A stretch of 64,000 bases of DNA from Cladopsammia gracilis (taxonomy: Eukaryota > Cnidaria > Anthozoa > Scleractinia > Dendrophylliidae): contig JAJGOT010000125.1 of NCBI GenBank assembly GCA_022457155.1, positions 795,501 to 859,500 on the forward strand, read 5' to 3'. The position numbers and the translations under genes are program-made. Below, piece by piece: positions 56,077 to 64,000 of the stretch. The notes beneath the pieces were generated by a model, which searched no databases, was not told the DNA's origin, and saw only the letters and a list, made by a program, of their open reading frames with translations. Each line of letters begins with the position of its first letter. The first letter of the stretch is position 1.

Positions 56077-57016
56077 TTAACAACAACAAAACTGTCTTAT
56101 TGTGGCCTTCACTGCTTGTCTCGCTTCTCCGATCTTCCAGCAGTACAGCAACGGGTTTAGGAACGAGTTTAAGTAACGGAGAGTTAGTATCTAGAAATCA
56201 AGGCGATAGCGCGAGTAGTAATATCGCTATAACCAATTAGGTCTAGTATTACTGCAGAAATAACAAACGGAACATAGCATGCAACTAAAGCAATTTGAAC
56301 CCAAACTATGCTGGAAACTGTCTTCTTGTATCTTGCTATGATGGCATTTCTCCTCTGTTCGGTTGCTGTCTTTGAACTTGTACTTCAGCTTGTACTTGAG
56401 CTTGCTGTTGTCGAAGTGCAAGGAAGATCTTCGTGTAAGAAACGACAGAGATTACTAAGAAAAGTGTACCCAAACTTACTGCTGTAGTTAAGGCGATCCA
56501 AGAGCCCAAAGCCAAGTTTATGAGTACAACTGAAACAGCAATTAACCAGAAGCAAGATATAACTGCACGAACTCGCCTTAATGTTACGAAGTGTCTGTAT
56601 CTTAGTCCCAGCAACAGAGCAAGAAGCCTGTCCAGACTTATGGTGGCCGATGTGAAGATCGATACTTGACAAAACATAAATGATGAAACACGACATACGG
56701 TGCGAGCGAAATTGTAAATATTCCGGTTTATCTCTGTAACAAAACCCACGATGTAGATAGTAAAGAGAGGTTGCGAAATTAGACCAACGCCAAGATCAGT
56801 GACTGCCAGGCATCCAAACAACAGTTTTGAAGGTGGATGAAGAGAAGTCACTTTACGAAGAGCAACCAGGATCAGAACATTGCCCACAAATGCGGTTAAG
56901 GATAGAACAACATTAAAAGCGAACAAAAATAAAAGAAATACACCTGTGCCTGCTGATAACATGCTTGTTTGGTTTAGCGTGCTGGTGACGTTTCCATCTT
57001 CCGTAAAGTTCGCCAT
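56077..57016 (-). pseudogene. GPCR copy 8, two frameshifts
   Basis: Frame open from MANFTEDGNVTSTLNQT (start at 57016; an ATG at 57124 is upstream and not shared by paralogs) through TM1-TM5 to RGEMPS at 56336. There the sequence ATGCCATCATAGCAAG replaces ATGCCATTAAACGTAGCAAG, a net loss of 4 nt that gives an immediate stop. TM6-TM7 continue in another frame (ARYKKTVSSI, CYVPFVI), and a second shift (TTTCTAGATACTAACTC) precedes NPLLYCW. It ends with CCC and TAA at 56079-56077. TM3 has VCRVSS, with a Cys. The TM6 to TM7 part cannot be made as one chain with TM1-TM5. Confidence 0.88.
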
Positions 57017-57149
57017 TCTTGTGTTGCGACTTTCCGTTGTAGATATTCTAGAGTCTGACTTATTTTCGAGCGAGTCGATAGCACGAAAAGTGATACGAGA
57101 ATGCTGATAATAAAGCGCTTTCATTATTAGACTATTAAATATCGTATCA

Positions 57150-57590
57150 CAGGGTGAAATAAGGCGTTTCCGTCTCCGTTTTCATAGCGGTTTCCCAACG
57201 GAAACTTGAATTTCCGCAAACGGAAATTTAAGTATCCGTTGCGGGAAACACGAGTTTACATCATGTTTCCGCAGCTGCGGAGTCGCAGAAACGCATCACT
57301 TAAACTCGTGTTTCCGCAACGTTTCCGTCTTACGTAATCTCGTATAGCCGTCATGTTTCCGCAGCTCGGAAATTCGGCGGACACATGTTTATCCATAGCG
57401 TTTCCGTAATGCGTAAACGCGACACCGTCATCATGTTTCCGCAGCTGCGGAGTCGCGGAAACGCATCACTTAAACTCGAGTTTCCGCACGGTTTCCGTTT
57501 TTACGCAATCTCGTATAGCCGTCGTGTTTCCGCAGCCCGGAAATTTGGCGGACGCATGTTTGTCCATGGCGTTTCCAAAATGTGTAGACG
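57150..57590. repeat. GTTTCCG-rich tandem repeat, about 170-bp period
   Basis: TCATGTTTCCGCAGCTGCGG occurs at 57261 and 57431, and the following about 165 bp (AAACGCATCACTTAAACTCG, GTTTCCGT, ATCTCGTATAGCCGTC, GGAAATT-GGCGGAC) repeats twice. A more diverged part with GTTTCCG/CGGAAAC in both orientations lies to the left. GTTTCCG or its complement occurs more than 20 times. It marks the right edge of the GPCR array. Confidence 0.85.
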
Positions 57591-57997
57591 CAATCGGATC
57601 GTTTGAGGTTTCTACAACTAAAAACAGAGAGGGCTCACATATATCCTCGAAAAGGAAAAATTAAGAGTTTGGGGGAACCCGCGATTCGTCCATGTCGCAA
57701 TTTGTAAGAAACAATTGCAATCGAATTTAAACTATTCATCACGTTTTTTTTTTTTTGCGTTTATTTTGAGACCTACAACATACTCATGTTAAATCCATAT
57801 AATTTTATTTTCCAATTTAAGACGTATTATAATTTGTGGTCTATTATATCTATCTTCATTTATTAAAATATATACACTGTAATATAAAATTTCCATACTA
57901 TAATTTCTTTAAATATTTTGTAAAAAATCTAACTCTAACTCTAAAAATTGCTGTTAAAATAATTAAACATCATACAAATTACATTAATCTACTACTT

Positions 57998-58161
57998 AAA
58001 GGAGCTATTTCATGGTGATTTTGGGATCAAAACTGCCCCAAATTAAAACACTAATAGGAATACATGCATCAAGTGAATTATCAAAAAATAAAAAAAATAA
58101 ATAATAAACAATATTGATTTATCTTTAAAGTAAAATCAAAAATGGTGACATAGCCCCTTTA
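57998..58161. mobile_element. Probable MITE of about 164 bp
   Basis: Ends AAAGGAGCTATTTCATGGTG and, inverted, CACCATGTCTAT-type sequence (AAATGGTGACATAGCCCCTTT at the right). The inverted match is imperfect, about 20 bp. The second half of the local duplication lacks it (CTATTACTTAAAGCAATG). Duplication length not resolved. Confidence 0.6.
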
Positions 58162-58211
58162 TTATATCATGTCTTTAAATATATTTAAAAACTTGCTGTT
58201 GAGATGATTAA

Positions 58212-58443
58212 AGGGACACTGTCATGACCGGGCGCATGTGCCAGTATCTCGATTTGAAACTTCATTAGTTCAGCCGAAATTTTTCCAAGTTGAAGGGACA
58301 ATTTCAAAATGGGTTGACTAAAGCTGGCAGTGGAAAACAAATAAACACTTTGAAATGGATAGGTATATTTGAAAACTATCAGGATGGGGCAGGATATTTC
58401 AAGTGTGCCTGGTCAGCAAATGGGAAGCTGTGACAGTGCCCCT
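58212..58443. mobile_element. 232-bp MITE with TTAA target duplication
   Basis: Ends AGGGACACTGTCATGACC and GCTGTGACAGTGCCCCT, inverted over about 15 bp. TTAA stands on both sides (58208-58211, 58444-58447). TTAA duplications are typical of Kolobok and piggyBac types. The neighbouring diverged duplicate at about 57960 (AATTAAACATCAT) lacks the insert. Confidence 0.82.
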
Positions 58444-58740
58444 TTAACAGCATATAAATTATATTACTCTATTACTTAAAGCAATGTCTTTGTACAGATT
58501 ATTCAATAGTGATTTATTTCAAGTTCTTTGTTTTGAATGACTTTTGGAATTTTATGATTTAAAATTGACCATTTCTCTGAAAGATTTTGAAAAAATAATT
58601 ATGTCTGATTAAGGACAGCTTTTCTTCACAAGAAAATCATACTCAATATATTTTGAAAAATCCATACATTTGCACTTAAAATACATAAAGCCATAAAGCC
58701 CATAAAAAGTAATGTATAATTCCATGACCTTTTGTCGCCC

Positions 58741-59395
58741 TCAGGGGCTGGGCAAGAGCAGCCATGTCTCACAAGTTTGAAGGCCACCCCAAATACTTCC
58801 TGCAGCTTCCTCTAGCTCAGCTGTCAGAATTTGCATTGGCCAATCATCACCAAATTGGAAACGAGTTTCAATGTAAGCAGACATGTAACAACTGCTTATC
58901 ACCAAATTAAGACATTGAGACATTGCTACAAGCTCTTGCTTCTTCCGCCTTCCCATTTCCCCCCCCTCCCCCCCCCAAAAAAAAAAAAACAACAACAACA
59001 ACAACCACTGCCCCAATCCAGAAAGTTTACAGAAAGTTTGCTCACAGGCAGCAGGGCTCGAGACTAACAGCAGCCAACTAGCCAAAGTCTAGTAAAAAAT
59101 CAGTTTTGGTATCTCAATTAGAATTAAAATTAGAATTAAGAAGACAAGTATTTAAGTATGAGATTGGGATTTTAGAAAAAAGAAGAAGCAAAGACTGATC
59201 AAAATAAGTTTCCACGGTCTCCGAGATTTTTTCCCTAAAAGTAATTTACTTGGCACATATTACTGTATTAACTGTAACCCCGTACAAGTCTGGCAAGTGA
59301 AAATTTAATTTGGCTAGTAAAATTAAACCTCACCCTAGCCACTAGACTAAGCTTAAAAGTTATTCTCGAGCCTTGCAGGCACATTTCTATTACAT
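58741..59395. other. Intergenic or intronic stretch with a probable hAT-like MITE
   Basis: At 59053-59376 the ends CAGGGCTCGAGACTAAC and GTTATTCTCGAGCCTTG are inverted; CAGG-starting ends suggest a hAT-like MITE, with CAGGCA on both sides. To the left is a homopyrimidine and AAC-repeat tract (58955-59000). A minus-strand open frame at 58741-59085 (QELVAMSQCLNLVISSCYMS) has no recognised domain and may be an unrecognised exon or chance. Confidence 0.5.
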
Positions 59396-60506
59396 TCAAC
59401 TATCAGGCACACGTCCTGCCCAAGATGGACAGTTTTCTGGCATTGTTCTATTGCTTACATTTTCACCTGGTACTCTAATAAGTTTTGCCGCGGTCCTCTT
59501 TTGCCGCTTGCTCATGTTTGCTTGATAGGTGGCATCGAGGACAGACTTGATGTTTTTTAATTTGGATCTCTCCCACCGTAGTAGTTTAATCTTTCTTGGT
59601 GGTGGACCACTCCTGCCCTCACCTTCCTCCTCCTGACTTTCCTCTGATGACATGAAATCCACAGCATTGTCCTGCTGTAATAAGGTTTTAATTCTTTCTT
59701 TGTCTTCTTGGGACAATGAAGATTTTTCAACCATATCCCTACGATATATTACTTTCTGGAGAACAAAAAAAGTAGATTAACAGTTACAAAACCATTACAA
59801 AACTTGTTTTACTTGCATATAACTTTGTACAGATAACTATGAAATAAAGATTTGTTGTTTGCAATTATTACATGTAAATCTCAAGGCCACAGTCAGATTC
59901 CAAATATCAATAGCATAAAAACAAGTTATGAGAAAACTTTTTCAATTCACAGGTTATTTACAGTATCTTGATACCCTTTTCAATTTACAGGTTATTTACC
60001 GGATCGAGACAGCCCGCTTTTTCAATTTACAGGTTATTTACAGGATCAACACAGCCCCCCTTTTCAATTTCCAGGTTATTTACAGGATCTTGATAGCCCC
60101 CCTTTTCATTTTACAGGTTATTTACAGGATCTTGATAGCCCCCCTTTTCATTTTACAGGTTATTTACAGGATCTTGATAGCCCCCTTTTCAATTTACAGG
60201 TTATTTACAAGGCCCAATAACCTCCCTTTTCCAACTTACATAATATTTACAGCCTCTCTTTTCAAATTTACATGTAATTTACATATTTGTGCTCTACTGA
60301 TTTTTTCCTTTTCATGTATGAGTTATTGAATGCACTTCACAAAGAAATATATTAAGAAGTAACACATTATTTAAATACATGTAGAAGATGCATTACCCTT
60401 TTAACCCTAAGGCGACGTCTTGTCATGACTGTGTGCTTGTCAAGCTTTCCATTTTTCTTCCTCATGGCATCATCCCGGATGCTCCTCCAGTACTGACATA
60501 TAGCAC
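59396..60506 (-). CDS. 3'-terminal two exons of an unrecognised gene
   Basis: Exon 60506-60397 has an acceptor (CAG before GTGCTATATG) and donor (GGGTAATG), and reads AICQYWRSIRDDAMRKKNGK then HTVMTRRRLRVKR. The last exon 59755-59396 has acceptor TTCTCCAG, continues in phase as KVIYRRDMVEKSSLSQEDK, and contains an acidic stretch (MSSEESQEEEGEG), PPRKIKLLRWERSKLKNIKS and a C-terminus PENCPSWAGRVPDS before TGA. The pattern of a basic linker, acidic patch, LRWxxxKLxxI and CPxWA resembles uncharacterised cnidarian proteins; I do not know a function. Upstream exons would lie right of 60506, beyond the 3.1-kb element or outside the window. The intron holds a 42-bp minisatellite. Confidence 0.65.
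59938..60280. repeat. 42-bp minisatellite in the intron
   Basis: Unit GATAGCCCCCCTTTTCATTT + TACAGGTTATTTACAGGATC + TT, about eight copies, the outer ones diverged. As the unit is a multiple of three it gives a repetitive plus-strand open frame (59928-60329), which I do not take as a gene. Confidence 0.88.
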
Positions 60507-61189
60507 CTGGCAATTAAGGAAATGCAAGGGATATATACTGTATTTAACTTTTGGCAATTTAACCAAAACATGTGCATTGCATTTACAAAAAACGTCAAGA
60601 AAGTAGCCTACATGGATGTGTCATAAAGCATTCCAGCTATTTTATGACACTACTGTCTTGAAACCTGCTTTTAGTCAGGTGGCTTAATGATATGATCGTG
60701 ACAAGAGTGATAAAAGCATGAAATTTGGCACACAATTTGCTTATGCTTCATCAAATAATATTAGAAGGGGTGCCCAAGTCAATCTGCTCAGGTGTCTGTT
60801 TTAAGGGGATATTTAGTTTTGACAGAAATCAAGATTTGGGTTGCCTGTGGTGTAAATATGTTTCATCGGCTAAAAGCCCAGAAATGCTTACCAACTAAGC
60901 ATTTTAGCAGTTATCTATGTATTTTGTGGTTTTGTAATTCATTTTTGTGAATTTTTGAAAAAACTGACCCTTTAAGTAGCAGAATTTTGAAAACAGACAC
61001 ATAGGCTGGGACCCATGCCTCTCTCGGTCATCCAAGATGGTGACCTGTGTGTCAATCTGTTGAGTCTGTAAGTATCTGAAGAAAATGTGATAATTATTTG
61101 CAAAAAACTTGAATATGGTGAAATTATGTGTAGAACATAAAAATTAATATATTTGTTTATCTATTAGAATGGTTTTAAGCCCGGTTTGA

Positions 61190-61690
61190 GTGGCTTATCT
61201 TAGAATTATTGTCATCTTTTCGATGCTTCTGTTTGAGTTCTCTGAGTCCATCATTGCTGATCTGAAAGTAAAACATCTGTAAGTACCCTGCGCCAGAAAT
61301 CTTCCAAGGAACTTTCTGTCTCACTTCATTTTAAGTCTTTGCACATGTTGTTTCATTCTTTTTTTATTAGTTTTACCGTAGTGACTTGGAAAATATTCCT
61401 CTGACACAGGTATATAATATCTTATTAGATGTTTCGGTTTGAGTGGCTTATCTTAGAAGACCTTAGAATTATTGTCGTCTTTTCGATGCTTCTGTTTGAG
61501 TTCTCTGAGTTCATCATTGCTGGTCTGAAACTAAAAAAAATGGTAAGTGCCCCGCACCAGAAATCTTCCAAGGAACTTTCTGTCTCGCTTCATTTAAAGT
61601 CTTTGCACATGTTGTTTCATTCTTTTTCATTATTTTTACCGTAGTGACTTGGAAAATATTCCTCCGACACAGGTATATAATATCTTAATA
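61190..61690. repeat. Tandem duplication of about 250 bp that doubles a candidate exon
   Basis: 61190-61438 and 61438-61688 are near-copies (TGAGTGGCTTATCTTAGAAG, TTTTCGATGCTTCTGTTTGA, CAGAAATCTTCCAAGGAACT, GACTTGGAAAATATTCCTC). Each copy ends with a stretch translating SDLENIPLTQ or SDLENIPPTQ followed by a GTATAT donor, in phase with the last exon at 62174. Confidence 0.78.
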
Positions 61691-61789
61691 GATGTTTCGG
61701 TGTGTAGCATTGCTGTATATTTTTACGAGTTGTGCTGTATTTTGCAAACAAGTAAAAATATACAGCGATACTACACACCGAAACATCTA
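61689..61789. repeat. Long hairpin, 38-bp arms
   Basis: TAGATGTTTCGGTGTGTAGC and onward to TTTTTAC pairs with GTAAAAATATACAGCGATAC through CACACCGAAACATCTA, with about one mismatch and a loop of about 26 bases. It begins inside the duplicated TAGATGTTTCGGT sequence. Confidence 0.85.
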
Positions 61790-62173
61790 ATAAGTGATTT
61801 ATTATGCAACATAAACTGTTATAACGAGTTTAACAAAGAAAACTCTGAGAGAAAGTGTATCAGGTTGAGTGCGCGCGCAGAAGCAAACCGGTTTTCTACT
61901 GTACAAATAATTAACTGTACGAATATCACGGCACATTTATACTCGTTTCGTGCATTATTCGTGCGATGTTCAGTACAGTTCGACAATAAAACACAATGTT
62001 AGTGACAGATTATCGGTTAAAAATAATGTACCGACAATTAAGATAAACCCGAAAGTTTTAATTCGATAGAACAAAATTGCAAATAGATCATAAGGAAGTA
62101 AGCACTACATAATCGCTTTTACTCAAGGTAAAAGTGGAGCTACAGCTTGCTATTTAAACAATATGAATTTCAG

Positions 62174-62459
62174 GACGCACTTCTGCTACATGCTCAGAGG
62201 GCAGTATACCAGGGTGGAATTTCGACGTCATCAGAACAAGCAATGCAGCATGTTCCTTCCCCCACAGAGTTCTCATGGGTCAAAGAAGAGGGCAACCATG
62301 TGGCAACCGGTTTGGATGACTATCCCCAAAGTGTCGGCTGTGTGCAGAGAGCTGATCAAGTGCACCTGCAAAGAGCGCTGTTCGCGCTGCAAGTGTCCTA
62401 AGGAAAAGTTGAAGTGCATGCCATTGTGTAAATGTGGCTGCCCAGACAGCAAATCTTAG
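62174..62459 (+). pseudogene. Last exon of a transposon-borne Cys-rich protein, one frameshift
   Basis: After an acceptor (TGAATTTCAG) the frame reads DALLLHAQRAVYQGGIS, then VPSPTEFSWVKEEGNHVATG and LDDYP; at a CCCC run near 62325 the continuation lies in another frame, CRELIKCTCKERCSRCKCP then KEKLKCMPLCKCGCPDSKS and TAG (62457-62459). The H..RA.YQ, PSP...W and closing C-rich CxCxxxC...CxC...CxCxxxC motifs form a recognisable C-terminal pattern in uncharacterised invertebrate proteins, often repetitive. Function unknown; the Cys cluster probably binds zinc. The frameshift makes this copy defective unless it is a sequencing error. Confidence 0.6.
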
Positions 62460-64000
62460 AACAAGGTGACTCGCCTTTGCGCGTACTAAAATATTGATCC
62501 CTCAGACGAGACATTTGCTCCGGGCGTGAGCGCTATTGTTTTGCTTTTGGATTTCTATTGTTTAAGCTTTTGTTTTAGTTTTAAGAACGGTATGCATAAC
62601 TAATGTATGGGGTTAAACCGAAATCTTTCCGATATTAATACTATATTACTTGTTTATTGTGTAACCTTGAAGCGCGGGGTTTCCTTGATAAAGCCGTGAT
62701 TTTCTCTTTTCTTCTGATTTCCCTTGTTCTCACCGCTAGGCCATGCACTGACAGACGAGCAAGCGAACGTAAACACAATGCCGACCAAAAGAAGCCAAAA
62801 TGCACTCAGTCGAAGCAGTGTGCGGCAGAAAAGTGCAAAATGACGGAGGTTTTTTTGTTCGAACCACAGCAAATTTCTCACCAAAATGTTTACTAGATTC
62901 CAGTTTTTCCAAAACCGAGTGTAGATGTTGACACTGCACTGTTTAGAACAGGATAGAACGCTTAAAGCGATGACCGCGTGGTCGAACTCCATACAGGTCT
63001 TTATACGAAATTGTTCACTTCGAGGTCACAACGACGGTACTTTTTTTGAAGTTATTAAAATATTTTAACGTTTCAAGGTAGAATAATAACTATAGTACTG
63101 GAATCCAAGTGTGGATTTCAGACGGTAACTCAGAAATGCGCGAAATTTTGATTTTCCTTTTAAAAAATGATCTTTTTGCTATGATTTTAGGGTCAAATTG
63201 GAAGCCTGGTGACGAGTGAAAATACTATATAGGCGAAATATAACGTCACCCAATTTTTTGCCATGGCGAGCGTTTCTGTCGGTTTTTACAGCACAGAAAG
63301 TCCACAAACGTACAGTATATTGGCTAAGGGAAAGGCACATTTGGGAAGGTTTTAGGAATGTACATAAGCATTCCCAGATTTGATGTACGGGAAAACGCGG
63401 TCAATTTGCACGCAATTTTCCCTACTTATCTGCTACAGTTTTTATGGCCGAGCGGAGACTGGGCACTAATTCTGTAATAAGGCTTTGCTGACGCTATTTG
63501 TGATCCAATTTTCATTACAATAGCGTAGTACATATACAAGTGATTAAAACAAGATAAAAAAATGCAAATTTATTTTTAAATGGTAGTAAAATAAATTTTT
63601 TGACAATTGCACCACAGGCAGCCCAAATCTTGATTTCTGTCAAAACTAAATATCCCCTTAAAACGGACTCCTGAGCAGATTGACTTGGGCACCCCTTCTA
63701 ATATCATTTGGTAGGGCATAAGCAATTTATGTGCCAAATTTCACGCTTTTATCACTCTTGTCACGATCAAGCCTAAATTCTGCGTTAAGCCACCTGACTA
63801 TTTTGGTACAGTGTACATGTACATGTACTTTTTTTTTTTGTCTGCTGTGTTCACATTACTATGTATCTTTATCACATCACAATATGTGGGATTGCCTTCA
63901 ACGCTATAGCTAGACATCCTAAATCCTGATACCAGGAAATTTTACATGCATACATACGTTTTATTTCTTCCTTGGTCCATTTTTTCTTTCCAAAATTTCC
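62460..64000. other. Remainder of the 3.1-kb element and right edge, no gene seen
   Basis: 62460-63606 is the 3' part of the element: AT-rich, with short open frames lacking domains on both strands (62654-62992). 63607-63800 is the right TIR. 63801-64000 has a short GTACAT repeat (63811-63828) and a T run, and nothing else recognised. Confidence 0.5.

Larger units (their letters stand above)
57591..58740. other. AT-rich non-array sequence with two MITEs, no gene
   Basis: Outside the array. There is a local imperfect duplication: AATTGCTGTTAAAATAATTAA...TACTACTTAAAG near 57945-58000 resembles CTTGCTGTTGAGATGATTAA...CTATTACTTAAAG near 58192-58480. MITEs interrupt each copy (57998-58161 and 58212-58443). 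No reading frame of interest. Confidence 0.55.
60672..63800. mobile_element. 3.1-kb DNA transposon with about 185-bp terminal inverted repeats
   Basis: 60672-60856 (TAGTCAGGTGGCTTAATGAT ... AAATCAAGATTTGGGTTGCC TGTGGTG) is repeated inverted at about 63607-63800 (CACCACAGGCAGCCCAAATC ... TTAAGCCACCTGACTA). The arms differ by several substitutions and small indels. Flanking bases are T-rich on both sides (TTT), so the target duplication is unclear. Inside is a plus-strand gene remnant with a Cys-rich last exon. No transposase domain was recognised. Confidence 0.8.

Noticed and set aside
58741..59085. Confident membrane protein on the minus strand
   Set aside because: The hydrophobic start derives from poly-T/AAC low-complexity sequence; no homology recognised, kept only as an unassigned stretch.
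59928..60329. 133-codon plus-strand frame as a gene
   Set aside because: It is the 42-bp minisatellite; openness follows from the repeat length.

Overview
The window looks like nuclear DNA of a cnidarian, probably an anthozoan such as a stony coral. That is inference from an AT-rich, intron-bearing genome with single-exon class A GPCRs in tandem, Penelope-like and DIRS/Ngaro-type retroelements, IS630/Tc1-type and Harbinger-type DNA transposons, many MITEs, and accessory transposon proteins of the kind seen in cnidarian genomes. No taxonomic marker gene is present. There are no bacterial operons and no CRISPR.

About 1-57 kb is one degenerate tandem array. Its repeat unit, about 5.7 kb when complete, carries diverged copies of an AT-rich non-coding module plus one intronless minus-strand GPCR gene. 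GPCR loci, left to right: intact (2.1-3.0 kb), cleanly deleted (junction about 7.54 kb), intact (21.1-22.1 kb), intact (25.8-26.7 kb), truncated (40.0-40.4 kb), scrambled (46.4-46.9 kb), one in-frame stop (48.2-49.1 kb), frameshifted (56.1-57.0 kb). This is ongoing gene birth and death.

Mobile elements have been dropped into the array, and because unoccupied paralogous units exist many insertion points can be read to the base. They are: (i) an 8.4-kb element at 11.24-19.61 kb with a broken Penelope-like reverse transcriptase between two long direct repeats made of telomere-like TAGGGGTTAG units, itself flanked by an 880-bp duplication of host DNA; (ii) a 5'-truncated Penelope-like fragment keeping only the GIY-YIG endonuclease, at 22.3 kb in a GPCR promoter; (iii) an 8.7-kb TIR transposon at 30.8-39.5 kb with an intact four-exon accessory gene and a decayed DDE transposase, and a DIRS/Ngaro-type tyrosine-recombinase retroelement nested inside it; (iv) MITEs at 23.8, 43.2, 49.65, 51.5, 52.1 and 54.3 kb.

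After a GTTTCCG-rich tandem repeat at 57.2-57.6 kb the sequence is no longer part of the array. It holds MITEs, two 3'-terminal exons of an unrecognised host-like gene on the minus strand (59.4-60.5 kb), and a 3.1-kb long-TIR element (60.7-63.8 kb) with the C-terminal exon of a Cys-rich protein. The most unusual item is the Penelope-like element with telomere-like arrays. Apparent frameshifts could partly be assembly errors in homopolymer-rich sequence, and the 880-bp duplication could be an assembly join of two haplotypes.
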